A stretch of DNA of 64,000 nt from Amycolatopsis tucumanensis (GTDB lineage: Bacteria; Actinomycetota; Actinomycetes; Mycobacteriales; Pseudonocardiaceae), in NCBI RefSeq assembly GCF_021654135.1, contig NZ_JAKGSD010000033.1, positions 5,924 to 69,923 on the forward strand, in the 5' to 3' direction. The translations under genes were made by a program, and so were the position numbers. Positions 25,797 to 34,307 of the stretch are shown piece after piece; position 1 is the first letter of the stretch; each line of letters begins with the position of its first letter. The notes under the pieces were generated by a model, which was not told the DNA's origin, did no database searches, and was given only the letters and a program-made list of their open reading frames with translations.

Positions 25797-26738
25797 CTAC
25801 GAGAACAGCGCGCACACACGATCGAGTTGGGCGAGGAACTCGGGCTCACGTTCGTCGCGTCGTCGCCAGAGGACGGCCAGCCATCGCAGGGCGATTGTGC
25901 GTCGGGCGGCAGCGAACCTTGACCGGTTCTGCCGGTTCACGCCGAAGTCGTCCTCTAGGGTCCGCCAGGTGCTGTCGGGAACTTGCCGAGCGCTGATGTG
26001 CTCGATGTGGTCTGCAGCGTCCACCGCCCGATCGCTCCAGCCGCTGAACTCGAAGTCGACGACGTGGAGCCCTTCGTTCTCAGACAGCCAGTTCAGCAAG
26101 TTGGCGTCGCCGCGCGAGAACACGGCTGGCGTGGGGCGACGCAAAAGGCCGACATCCCCGCTAGCCTCCCAGCGGTCGAGCAAGGTCCGCATTTTCCCTG
26201 TATGTGCGTCGTCGGCGGCGGCCAACTGCTGTGGCCAGATGTCGGTCAACCGCGCGATGTAGTGGGTGATCGAATCGACTCGTGGCCAGGAGGCCAACGG
26301 CTCAGCCATCGGCAGTGCTTGCATGGCTCCGGTGGCGGCGGCAATCCACGGCAGCACCAGCTCGGGATTCGTCAGCTCGGGTATCGGTCGGCCGGGAACG
26401 AAGCTCATGCCGAGTGCGGGTTGGTCTGGATGATCGTCCCGCCATAGTGGCTGCGGAGCGAGACCAAGTCCAGCAACATGGTTCAATCCGTGCCATTCCC
26501 GAGCCACGCGGTTCTTGTCGGTCTTGCGGTAGAGCTTCAGGCAGACTTCGCCCCATTGGAAGACATCGCTGTTGCGACCGCCGCTCAAGGGGCACAGCCG
26601 CCACTCGTGGAGCACGGCTTCGAGTGGCAGCTGTCGACCGCGCGCCGCTCGGAGGTCGGCCAAGAGTTTGTGAGGCACGACGCGGCTGGCGGCCGAGAGT
26701 GATGTCAACGTGTACTCCGGTCTCAGAAGGCGGACCAC
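25797..26738 (-). CDS. APH/choline-kinase-like phosphotransferase
   Basis: About 313 aa. The kinase-like fold shows SDVFQWGEVCLKLYRK (ATP lysine region), the catalytic loop VFSRGDANLLNWL (SRGD in place of HGD) and the metal site HVVDFEFSGWSDRAVDAADH. The catalytic HxD histidine is replaced by Ser-Arg. The substrate is unknown; the family phosphorylates aminoglycosides, sugars or small alcohols. The start is uncertain: GTG 26738 overlaps the upstream kinase gene by 16 bases. Confidence 0.75.
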   Translation of the reverse strand: MVRLLRPEYTLTSLSAASRVVPHKLLADLRAARGRQLPLEAVLHEWRLCPLSGGRNSDVFQWGEVCLKLYRKTDKNRVAREWHGLNHVAGLGLAPQPLWRDDHPDQPALGMSFVPGRPIPELTNPELVLPWIAAATGAMQALPMAEPLASWPRVDSITHYIARLTDIWPQQLAAADDAHTGKMRTLLDRWEASGDVGLLRRPTPAVFSRGDANLLNWLSENEGLHVVDFEFSGWSDRAVDAADHIEHISARQVPDSTWRTLEDDFGVNRQNRSRFAAARRTIALRWLAVLWRRRDEREPEFLAQLDRVCALFS

Positions 26739-27631
26739 GACCACGGCCGTTCGATCTCGCCTCTCAGGCACGCCACCCGATGGCGTACCTGTTCCGCGGC
26801 TTCTGGGCTGGTTGTGGCTTTGCCGAGGACGAAGGCAGTCCACCGGAGTTCTCTGATCGTCGCCAGGGTGCGGTAGCCGGGCCAGGCGGTCATGTCGTAA
26901 TCGCCGTAAGCGTCCACAAAAGCCTGGTAGTCCACCTCCGTGATCCGGGCGAAGTCGGTGTAATCGACCGCCAAGGAGACCAGGTCCCACTCAGGAGGCC
27001 CGATCCCGACATGGTCGAGATCCAGCAGCACGGGGGCGCCGCCTGCCCTGGGGACAACAACGTTGCCCTGCCAGGCATCGCCATGGATGACGCGCCGAGG
27101 CAGTTCCGGAACCAGCACCAAGTACTCACTGTGCAGCTGCCCTGCGAGATCTCGAAGCCAGGCCCGGTCATCCTCGGGCAGGATGGTTCCGCCGTCGATT
27201 GACTCGCGTAGCCCTTCGAAGGGGTCAACAACGGGGAACGAAGGCGATTCCGGCACCTCTAGGGCGTGAAGGCGCCCCAGTACCGCGCCGAGTTCGGCCG
27301 GCGTGGCGTGGCGGTGGTCAGGAAGCTGTACCCACCATGTGACGGGCCGATTCCCAACAACCGTGGGCTGGTCGATGTCGTCGACGGCACGCACGACGGG
27401 GATCCCGGCATCAGCCAGCCAACGCGACGCCTGGATTTGACGGGCGGCCACGAGCTGCGAGCCCGGAGGGCCCACACGAGCGACGACCCTACCGGCCACC
27501 TGGTAGATGACGTTCGTACCGTCGCGGATCAACATCGCTTCCGCGGTTGATACGCCGGCCTTCCTGCCCGCTGCCGTTAGCACGTCACGTGGATCTCGCG
27601 ACAGGACCAAGTTCGTGTCCACATCAGACAT
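26723..27631 (-). CDS. APH-family phosphotransferase
   Basis: 302 aa. It has a GTNVIYQVAGRVVARVG N-lobe, the catalytic VIHGDAWQGNV and the metal site LLDLDHVGIGPPEWDL. It is a complete aminoglycoside/homoserine-kinase-like phosphotransferase of unknown substrate. It overlaps the XRE regulator gene upstream by 8 bases and the second kinase gene downstream, making a regulator-kinase-kinase unit. Confidence 0.82.
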   Translation of the reverse strand: MSDVDTNLVLSRDPRDVLTAAGRKAGVSTAEAMLIRDGTNVIYQVAGRVVARVGPPGSQLVAARQIQASRWLADAGIPVVRAVDDIDQPTVVGNRPVTWWVQLPDHRHATPAELGAVLGRLHALEVPESPSFPVVDPFEGLRESIDGGTILPEDDRAWLRDLAGQLHSEYLVLVPELPRRVIHGDAWQGNVVVPRAGGAPVLLDLDHVGIGPPEWDLVSLAVDYTDFARITEVDYQAFVDAYGDYDMTAWPGYRTLATIRELRWTAFVLGKATTSPEAAEQVRHRVACLRGEIERPWSWSAF

Positions 27632-28940
27632 TGGTCATGGCCGATGTCGCGAAGTCCGAGAGCTCGGCCACTTCTGGTATTGACAGGTGAGGTTCACACG
27701 CTCGTACCAGTTTGGACAGTTCCTCGCTCATCCGCCGCGAGTGCAACATCGGCGCATCGGCGATGGCTTGCCGTCCAATGTCGACGGCCTCCCACGGGTC
27801 GCCGATCGTCATGTTCAAAGTCGCCAACCGCGTCCTGGAGAATGCCCGTGAGCGAGGGTAAGCGTCGCTGTGCAAGCGGATCGCCGTTTCGAGGCGTCCG
27901 GCGGCGTCACCCGGCCGCTTGTCGGTCATAGCGAGTGGAGTGAGTGCTCGCGCGCTGCTGCCCGCATGTTCAGCCTCGTCGTAGTAGATCAGCCAGGGCG
28001 GGTCCGTCTCCGCTTGACGCCCGACGAAATGCTCGTCGGCGCGGTCGACCTCAGCTCGCGCTTCGTCGTGGCGGCCCAGCATCGCCAGCAATCGAGCGCG
28101 GACGACGCCGATCATCGCCCTCGCGGTGGCGGTCAGCCGGTCAGCCCGGACTTGGGCGAACTCGATCAACGACAGGGCGTCGTCCAAGTTGCCCAAATAG
28201 ATGGCTTGGCGCGCCATGTCGGCGAGCGTCGCGGCGCGTAGTTCCCACGACCCGCCCTGTTCTGCGCACCATAGGCCGAAACGGAAGCATCGTGCTGCGG
28301 CGTCCTGGTTTCCGACGTCGAACGCTGAGAAGGCCACAACCCCCGCCAGGTTCCCGACGGCCTCGAACATCCCTGCTTCGACGCTGGTGCCGGCCTGAGA
28401 GCTCAGCAGGCGGCTGGCCCACCGCAGGTGGGCGAGTCCTGCCTCACCGGCCATGCCGCCGCCGTAGAGGTTCTCGCTGGCGGCCAGCGTGCGCGTCATC
28501 AGCCTTACCTGCTCGACCTCGGCCCACCCGACACGCCGAGGAGGCTGCACGTCCAAGGTCAACGGCTTGAGGAACTCGGCTGGGCTGGCTCCCACGTCAA
28601 CATGTGCAGTCGGGTCGTATCCGGCCACGCCAGTGGAAGCGGAGCCTGGCAGCGCCAGGGAGGTTCCGTGGGATTGCCCTGGGACTTCTTGTCCGGTGCT
28701 CAACTGTGACGGACTTGTCGGGGCGTCAGCCGAGACCGGTCCGAGCAGGGCGTCCAATTCATCGAGGGAAACATCAAGCGCTGTCGCGATGCGGGGCCTG
28801 CGCCATGGCTGAGGAGTCAGGGCACCGCGCTCCCACCGGCCAACGGTCGAGAACTCCACACCGACGGCAGCAGCGAGGCTCTCCTGGGTGAAGCCCATCG
28901 CCTCGCGTCGAGCTGCGAACGCTTCACGCCTGTTTCCCAC
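27624..28940 (-). CDS. XRE-family regulator with TPR-like C-terminus
   Basis: 438 aa. The helix-turn-helix ARREAMGFTQESLAAAVGVE is nearly the same as that of the regulator at 29,395-30,720 (about 60 shared N-terminal residues). A Ser/Pro-rich linker follows, then 300 residues of helical repeats. The two regulators are paralogues and may bind related operators. Coupled to two kinase genes. Confidence 0.85.
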   Translation of the reverse strand: MGNRREAFAARREAMGFTQESLAAAVGVEFSTVGRWERGALTPQPWRRPRIATALDVSLDELDALLGPVSADAPTSPSQLSTGQEVPGQSHGTSLALPGSASTGVAGYDPTAHVDVGASPAEFLKPLTLDVQPPRRVGWAEVEQVRLMTRTLAASENLYGGGMAGEAGLAHLRWASRLLSSQAGTSVEAGMFEAVGNLAGVVAFSAFDVGNQDAAARCFRFGLWCAEQGGSWELRAATLADMARQAIYLGNLDDALSLIEFAQVRADRLTATARAMIGVVRARLLAMLGRHDEARAEVDRADEHFVGRQAETDPPWLIYYDEAEHAGSSARALTPLAMTDKRPGDAAGRLETAIRLHSDAYPRSRAFSRTRLATLNMTIGDPWEAVDIGRQAIADAPMLHSRRMSEELSKLVRACEPHLSIPEVAELSDFATSAMTNV

Positions 28941-29020
28941 GCGTTTACCTCACTCCACCCGCTCACACGTCCGCTACGCCTGGGCTTAAAGACGATGCTT
29001 GCCTTGCCCCGGCATAGGGG

Positions 29021-29398
29021 TTACACGTCCTGTTCGATGCGCTCGAAGATGTCGATGTCCGTCGCCCTCTGCCAGTCCGGCAAGTCGTCCCAGTCCGCGA
29101 CGTAGGACGCCTTCGGCTCGGGGAAGTGCTTGAAGATCTGGCCAATCCAGCACAGCGCGACGAAACGGCCTTTCTGGTCTCGGGTGAGCTTGGCGGTGGC
29201 GCCATCGGTAGCCTTGATGAAGGCGAAGACCTGGTCGTATACAGCGGTCGCGGCGTCGCGCTCCCAGTCCGGGGTCTGGTCCCACGGCGTGATGTATCCG
29301 GGCTTGGGCTCGCCGGGGTAGTGCTTGGTGACTCCAGCGATCCACGCCTCGCGGAACACGCGGCCTCGGTCATCCTGCATCCTGTTGTCCTCCATCAA
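29021..29398 (-). CDS. small protein made of two related halves
   Basis: 125 aa (start 29398 or ATG 29395-29380 region). It contains an internal duplication: PGYITPWDQTPDWERDAATA in the first half matches ASYVADWDDLPDWQRATDID in the second, each followed by a helix (VYDQVFAFI, IFERI). W, PDW and R positions are kept. No known enzyme motif is seen. Its start overlaps the stop of the XRE gene at 29,395, so regulator and small protein are made together. Confidence 0.6.
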   Translation of the reverse strand: MMEDNRMQDDRGRVFREAWIAGVTKHYPGEPKPGYITPWDQTPDWERDAATAVYDQVFAFIKATDGATAKLTRDQKGRFVALCWIGQIFKHFPEPKASYVADWDDLPDWQRATDIDIFERIEQDV

Positions 29399-30720
29399 GC
29401 GGCATGGCTGCCGATAAGGCTGTTGATCTCAGCATCGAGTTGTTGGATCTGCTGGTTGGTGAGCAAGGGTGCCAAGTGCGGCTGTAGGCCACGCAGCTTG
29501 CGCACGACGACTCCAGAGCCCGTCTGGCGAGCGGTGGCCAGGACGGCGGAGGCGTAGTTGACGATCTGGTCGGGATCGCGCCGGTGCACGCCGATCATCG
29601 CCAGATCAGTGAGGACGCCTGCTTTTCGCCGAGCGGTCAGGTTGCCGGCCAGTGCGTCGGTCAAAGCGGCCTCGGCGAGATCAGGGCGACCAAGGGTGAC
29701 GTAACAGGTGCCGCGTTCCTCGGCGAGACGGGAGCCGTCGAACCGGAGCCAGCCGCCGTTGTGCACCGGCTCCTGCAGGTGCTGGACCTCGGCGGCGGTG
29801 TCGAGTGCACGCTGACAGGCATCGAGGTCTCCGAGTCCGGCAAAAGTCTCGGCCTGTACGACGGCGATCCAATGCCGAGTCGAGAGACCGGGGTTGCCGC
29901 GGCGGGCCAGGTCTGCAGCCAGTTCCAGGATCGGGGCGGCTTCGTTGAACCGGCGTTCGTAGACGGCGATGAAGGCGTGTCTGGTCAGCGCGCAGGCCCA
30001 GAGGTCAGGGGTATTGGCTTCTTTGCTCGCTGTCGCGGCGAGGGTGTAGCAGTGGGCGGCGTCGGTGTAGCGATCACCGTCGAAGAAGATCTCGCCCGCC
30101 AACTGGAAGAGATCGGCGGACAACTCGCAGAGTCGCTGCCGGGTAGCCGGTGACTGTGGTCGACGCAAGCCTTCGGACAGTACGTCGAGCTGGGCGCGGA
30201 CCAGGGGAAGTACCTGGCTCTTGGTCGATGCGAAGGCATATACACGCCACAGATGGCTGTTGAGCTGCTCAAACTCAGCGACTGCCGTCGAGTCCACGGC
30301 ACCAGTTCGAGCCGCCGCAGCGAGCCTTTCCGCGTCGCAGACAGCCGACTCGGCCGCTGGCAACGCCAGCAAGGCGCCGGTCATGCTGAACAGGCGTAGC
30401 AGGTCGCGACGGTTCATGTCGTCTGTCTCCGCGAGGTCTGGCTGAACAGGGAGGACATCCGCTCCCGCGATCTGGGCTAGGGCGACGGCCGAGGTGCCGT
30501 TCGGCCCGGACGGTGTCGGTGCGAGCAACGTGCCCAGCTCTTCGAGGGTGAGACCGAGTGCCTTCGCGATGCGGGGCCGCCGGTACGGCTGCGGCGTCAG
30601 ATCACCGCGTTCCCACCGGCCGACGGTGGAGAACTCCACACCGACGGCTGCTGCGAGGCTCTCCTGGGTGTAGCCCATCAGCTCACGCCGCGCGGCGAAC
30701 GCCTCTCGCCGGTCGCCCAT
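29395..30720 (-). CDS. XRE-family regulator with TPR-like C-terminus
   Basis: 441 aa. The helix-turn-helix is RRELMGYTQESLAAAVGVE, followed by WERGDLTPQPYRRPRI. A hydrophobic patch MNRRDLLRLFSMTGALLALP near residue 105 precedes helical repeats; it looks like the pseudo-signal often seen in this family rather than a membrane anchor. ATG 30720 has GAGGTG upstream. The conserved TTGACC element at 30826-30846 is its likely promoter, with TACGGC 17 bases further on. Confidence 0.85.
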   Translation of the reverse strand: MGDRREAFAARRELMGYTQESLAAAVGVEFSTVGRWERGDLTPQPYRRPRIAKALGLTLEELGTLLAPTPSGPNGTSAVALAQIAGADVLPVQPDLAETDDMNRRDLLRLFSMTGALLALPAAESAVCDAERLAAAARTGAVDSTAVAEFEQLNSHLWRVYAFASTKSQVLPLVRAQLDVLSEGLRRPQSPATRQRLCELSADLFQLAGEIFFDGDRYTDAAHCYTLAATASKEANTPDLWACALTRHAFIAVYERRFNEAAPILELAADLARRGNPGLSTRHWIAVVQAETFAGLGDLDACQRALDTAAEVQHLQEPVHNGGWLRFDGSRLAEERGTCYVTLGRPDLAEAALTDALAGNLTARRKAGVLTDLAMIGVHRRDPDQIVNYASAVLATARQTGSGVVVRKLRGLQPHLAPLLTNQQIQQLDAEINSLIGSHAA

Positions 30721-30815
30721 GAACATCACCTCGCTCCGTCGGTCCAATGCCACGATAACCAGCTACCGGTCAAGCCTGATCACCCGCTCGGCGAGCAGCA
30801 CCCGTTCGGACTACT

Positions 30816-30846
30816 GCCGTAAAAATGGCGTTTGCGCAGGTCAAGT
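30816..30846 (-). promoter_or_regulatory. likely promoter of XRE regulator (TTGACC, 17 bases, TACGGC)
   Basis: On the minus strand TTGACC is followed after 17 bases by TACGGC, a reasonable actinobacterial -35/-10 pair about 95 bases before the XRE start. The -35 half lies in a block that matches 18 of 21 bases at 15920-15940 upstream of another XRE-TPR gene. Confidence 0.5.
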
Positions 30847-31192
30847 CGGGTGCCGCCTCATTGCCGCCTCATTGGCGCCGCGTCTCCGCTCTGGCCGTCG
30901 TTGATCATCCCCACTTGACTGGGGTCGCTGCGGTCTGGGCGAGTTTCCGTCTTCGGCGGCAGCCCGAGTACCTAGAAGCACGTTCACCAGAACGCACCGC
31001 TGGGGATGCCGGGCGACGAGACCACCCTCCACGTCTATGGGGAGTTCCCGTTCCCGCGGACGTGCTGGCGGGGACGCTCGACGCACCGCATTGAGGTCTC
31101 GGACCAAGTCGTAATTCGAGGGCGTGACCGATGAGGAGATCGTCACCAATGCAGTTGTCGTGTCTGAAATCGAAACCCTTGGCATCGTGGCT
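30847..31192. other. intergenic stretch without a supported gene
   Basis: A direct doubling of GCCGCCTCATT near 30853-30874 is the only structure noticed. Open frames on both strands lack ribosome sites and recognisable products. Confidence 0.5.
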
Positions 31193-31921
31193 CTAGCCCA
31201 ACTCGGTCTCTACGGTCTGGCGGTACAACAGCTCATACAGGTGTGCGCCCTTGATGAGGACCGAGGCTTCGACGGGGCGCTCGTTGTCGCTGTAGATGAC
31301 ACGCAACTGCCGGATCACCGGCGTCCCATCTGGAAGGTCCAGTGTCTCGGCTTCCTCCACCGTCGGGGATCGTGCCGAAATCCGGTCGACGAAGGTCCGC
31401 TGAGGAAACCCGAGGTCGGCGAGGGCTTGGGGCGCGCCGCCGCGGATCTTCGCGGCCTTGGCCAGGCTGCTGTTGTCGGCGATCTCGGAGGGGTAGTAGG
31501 ACGCGGACAACTCCACGGGCTGGTCGTCGTGGAGGAGGATTCTGGTGCGGAGGATCGCGGTAGCGCCCGGCGTCAGCTGCAATCCGGCGACGATGTCCGC
31601 CGGTGGAACGACGTTGTCGACCTTGAGCAACTGGTAGCGGAACCGGCCTGGTTCGGGCGTGATGTAGGCGGAGGCGTCGATGACGAACGGCTGCCGGTCG
31701 CGGACGTAGACGCCTTTGCCGACACGGCTGTCGAGGAAGCCTTCGTCCTTCAGGGCCTTCAGCGCGTGCTGGATGGTGGCGTTCGCTGCGCCGTACCGCT
31801 CCACGAGTTGCGCGGTGGACGGCAGTTGCGTACCAGGGCTCAGCTCGCCACGCATGATGAGATCGCGCAGTTCCGCTGCGATTTGCTGGTGCCGGGGCCG
31901 GCTGTCACGGGCGCGAGGCAA
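31193..31921 (-). CDS. GntR/HutC-family regulator with UTRA domain
   Basis: 242 aa. The winged helix (QQIAAELRDLIMRGELSPGT ... LPSTAQLVERYGAANATIQHAL) is followed by a UTRA ligand-binding domain (LQLTPGATAILRTRILLHDD ... PVELSASYYP). UTRA regulators sense small molecules such as sugars or metabolites. It lies directly beside a second UTRA protein without a DNA-binding part and upstream of operon B, so it may control that operon. Confidence 0.88.
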   Translation of the reverse strand: MPRARDSRPRHQQIAAELRDLIMRGELSPGTQLPSTAQLVERYGAANATIQHALKALKDEGFLDSRVGKGVYVRDRQPFVIDASAYITPEPGRFRYQLLKVDNVVPPADIVAGLQLTPGATAILRTRILLHDDQPVELSASYYPSEIADNSSLAKAAKIRGGAPQALADLGFPQRTFVDRISARSPTVEEAETLDLPDGTPVIRQLRVIYSDNERPVEASVLIKGAHLYELLYRQTVETELG

Positions 31922-31951
31922 AGTCGGCTCCTGGAGACGTCGTTAGAGCGA

Positions 31952-32485
31952 TCATGGCGTCAGCTCGTATCGCAGCCGTCGTCCGTCGGCCACCATCGTC
32001 ATCAGGCTGGCTTCGACAGGCCGTTCGTCTCCGGTGAGGAGCACACGGGCGAGCAGCAGCACGCAGGACGGGTCGTTCAGTTCCAGCGTGGTCCGTTCGT
32101 GCGGCGTGGCAAGCCGCGCGCTGACGTCTTCACGTACGCGGCGTGGCCGATGTCCGAGGTCAGCCAGGAGAGCGACGGCTCCGCCAGGGATCTTGCGGGG
32201 CTCGGCCAGCCGGGTGCCCCGAGCGATGTTCACCGGGTAGTACGAGTCGACGAGCTCGACTGGGTGGTCGTTGAACAGCATGAGGCGGCGCCGCACGACC
32301 ACCGGCTCGCCTGCAGCCAGGCCGAGCATGTCCGCCACCATCGCGGAGGCGGACACCTCCTCCACACCCAGCAGCTTCTGGGTTCCCGTACCTCCGTGCT
32401 CTGCCGCCTCGGCGCTCCAGGCGTCGCCGCGGTGGCCGCTCACGTACGGCATCGACACGCTCGTCCACGGGCCGGCATCGGTCAT
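31952..32485 (-). CDS. UTRA-domain protein lacking a helix-turn-helix
   Basis: 177 aa. From about residue 40 it is a UTRA domain parallel to that of the adjacent GntR protein (LGLAAGEPVVVRRRLMLFND, PVELVDSYYPVNIARGTRLA, ALLADLGHRPRRVREDVSAR). AAGGAGGG 10 bases before ATG 32485 fixes the start. The 40 residues before the domain are not a winged helix. It may be a co-sensor that dimerises with the neighbouring GntR regulator, or a regulator that lost its DNA-binding half. Confidence 0.8.
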   Translation of the reverse strand: MTDAGPWTSVSMPYVSGHRGDAWSAEAAEHGGTGTQKLLGVEEVSASAMVADMLGLAAGEPVVVRRRLMLFNDHPVELVDSYYPVNIARGTRLAEPRKIPGGAVALLADLGHRPRRVREDVSARLATPHERTTLELNDPSCVLLLARVLLTGDERPVEASLMTMVADGRRLRYELTP

Positions 32486-32532
32486 CGCTCGCCCTCCTTG
32501 CGTCTCCTGGTGGGGGGTGCTCCCACCGTTGA

Positions 32533-32610
32533 CCTTAGTCGTAAGGCAGCAAGGCTGCCCTCGACAGCGAGACCTCAACCTTATTACCTTTCTGATATCG
32601 CAGTAAGGTT
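32533..32610. promoter_or_regulatory. paired inverted repeats before operon B (candidate GntR operators)
   Basis: CCTTA at 32533-32537 pairs with TAAGG at 32542-32546. AACCTTA at 32577-32583 pairs with TAAGGTT at 32604-32610. Both share the CCTTA/TAAGG half-site and lie in an AT-richer stretch between the divergent UTRA gene and queD. They are good candidates for sites of the GntR/UTRA pair. Confidence 0.5.
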
Positions 32611-32759
32611 CACCGGTAGCGAAGGTACTACAGATCGTCACGGCTCGGTTCGGCCCCCGGACTTTCCGTCGCTGCGTCGTTCGTGCCGGTACGAGCAGTT
32701 CCGCCGCCAGCGCACATCGGTCCGAGTGCTGTTCGGCATGACCGACGAAGGAGGGCTAC

Positions 32760-33449
32760 ATGAAGGCCGCTGAGGAGAAGTGTGTGGCGGACGGCCAGAT
32801 CACCATCTCGCAGTCGTTCGGTTTCAGCGCCAGCCATGAGCTGAGACTGTTGCCGGCCAGTCACAAGTGCAGCCGCAACCACGGCCACAACTACACGGTG
32901 ACCGCATCGGCGCTCGTGCACAATGACGGCCCCGGTGACCTGACGCCTCTTGGGGACTATCTGGCCGCGACGTTTGACCACCGATTGCTCAACGAGCAGG
33001 TCACCTTCCACCCGACGAGCGAGCTTCTCGCTTCTCACCTTGCCGAGTGGTTCCGGGACAACGTTGAGTCCGCGGTGCCGATCACGCTCGTCGCGATGGT
33101 TGTTTCGGAGACCGCGACCACGTCGGCACGCTGTGACGGTGTCACCGGCGAGGTCACGATCTCGAAGACCTTCAAGACCGGCCACGGTGACGTCACGCTG
33201 GTGCTGGGGGCGGACGGGCTGGACGAGGTTGGGTTCATCACCGATTTCGGCGACCTGAAGCCGTTCGGGGCTTACCTCCAGGCCCCTGCCGCCGACGCGG
33301 GGCTACGTGCCGCCGGCCCTGCGCTGGTCGCCCACCTGGCTGGCTGGTTCGTCGACAACGTCGAGCCGGAGATCCGCGGTCGACTCGTATCCGTACGGGT
33401 CGACTCGGGGACCACCACTGGCCTGTGGGAACGAGGCGATGCCTCGTGA
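32760..33449 (+). CDS. queD: double-length QueD-like 6-carboxytetrahydropterin synthase
   Basis: 229 aa, about twice the usual QueD length. The first half keeps the zinc ligands H26 (FSASHEL), H41 and H43 (HGH) and catalytic C37 (KCSRNHGH), with TFDHRLLNE and a C-terminal VVSETATTSARCDG. The second half (from about 130) starts GEVTISKTFKTGHGD and repeats the later T-fold elements (VGFITDFGDLKPFGAYL, VRVDSGTTTGLWE) but has lost the HxH. It is best read as a tandem T-fold with one active and one degenerate unit. QueD turns dihydroneopterin triphosphate into 6-carboxytetrahydropterin. GAAGGAGGG precedes the ATG. First gene of operon B. Confidence 0.88.
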   Translation: MKAAEEKCVADGQITISQSFGFSASHELRLLPASHKCSRNHGHNYTVTASALVHNDGPGDLTPLGDYLAATFDHRLLNEQVTFHPTSELLASHLAEWFRDNVESAVPITLVAMVVSETATTSARCDGVTGEVTISKTFKTGHGDVTLVLGADGLDEVGFITDFGDLKPFGAYLQAPAADAGLRAAGPALVAHLAGWFVDNVEPEIRGRLVSVRVDSGTTTGLWERGDAS

Positions 33450-34150
33450 ACACGCTGACCTTGGCTCCCGAACGGGTAGAGGGTTCTGCAATTCTCACGG
33501 AGAAGTTCGAGTCGTTCCAGGGCGAAGGCCCCTGGACAGGGCAGCGCTGCGTGTTCGTCAGATTCTCCCGCTGTAACCTCCGGTGCGGCTACTGCGACAC
33601 CCCGGAGAGCTGGGACTGGAGCAGGTACAACCCGGTCGAGGTCAGCGACCGAGTCCCCGTCGCCGAGCTGGTGTCGTGGGTGCGCGAGCGCGGCGTGGAC
33701 ATGATGGTGATCACCGGCGGGGAGCCGATGTTGCAGCAGCCCGCCATGACCGCCCTCGCCCGCGGCCTGGCCGACATCCGGGTGCAGGTCGAAACCAACG
33801 GCACGGTCGCACCCACACCGGAACTCACCTCCTTGGTCGATCTCTGGGTGGTGAGTCCGAAACTCGCGAACTCTGGCATGACCTACTCCACCCGCATCAA
33901 GCCCGAAGCCCTCTCGGCGTTGGTCGCGACAGACCGCGCAGTGTTCAAGTTCGTTGTCACCGAGCCCGACCGCGACCTCGACGAGATCGCCCAGCTCGTC
34001 GAGGAACACCACCTGGCTCCGGTGTGGGTGATGCCGGAAGGCACCACCCAGGAGAAGGTTCTGGCCGGCATGGACGCGCTCTACGGCCGGGCCACTGAAC
34101 GCGGATGGAACGTCTCCACCCGCCTGCACATCCTGACCGGAGCGCGGTGA
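33446..34150 (+). CDS. queE: 7-carboxy-7-deazaguanine synthase QueE
   Basis: 234 aa. A radical SAM enzyme making the deazaguanine ring from 6-carboxytetrahydropterin. ESFQGEGPWTGQRCVFVRF and the cluster motif CNLRCGYCDT (C43, C47, C50) are diagnostic, with ITGGEPMLQ and VQVETNGT. The GTG start overlaps the queD stop (GTGA). Confidence 0.94.
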   Translation: MNTLTLAPERVEGSAILTEKFESFQGEGPWTGQRCVFVRFSRCNLRCGYCDTPESWDWSRYNPVEVSDRVPVAELVSWVRERGVDMMVITGGEPMLQQPAMTALARGLADIRVQVETNGTVAPTPELTSLVDLWVVSPKLANSGMTYSTRIKPEALSALVATDRAVFKFVVTEPDRDLDEIAQLVEEHHLAPVWVMPEGTTQEKVLAGMDALYGRATERGWNVSTRLHILTGAR

Positions 34151-34307
34151 CACCGACTCCCAGACCGAGCACTGGATCGCGGTGCTCGCGGTCACTGTCG
34201 CTGCGCCCGGCATGTCGTCCCCGCACCTGCGGGCCGTGGCGCTATCAGGAGCCGCCGCCGCTGACGTCCTTGACCCATTCACCACTCCCGGAAGCGAGGC
34301 GAAGTCC

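Noticed and set aside
32486..32759. preQ1-type riboswitch before queD
   Set aside because: No A-rich tail or pseudoknot-like arrangement of the preQ1 classes was recognised; the inverted repeats fit protein operators better.
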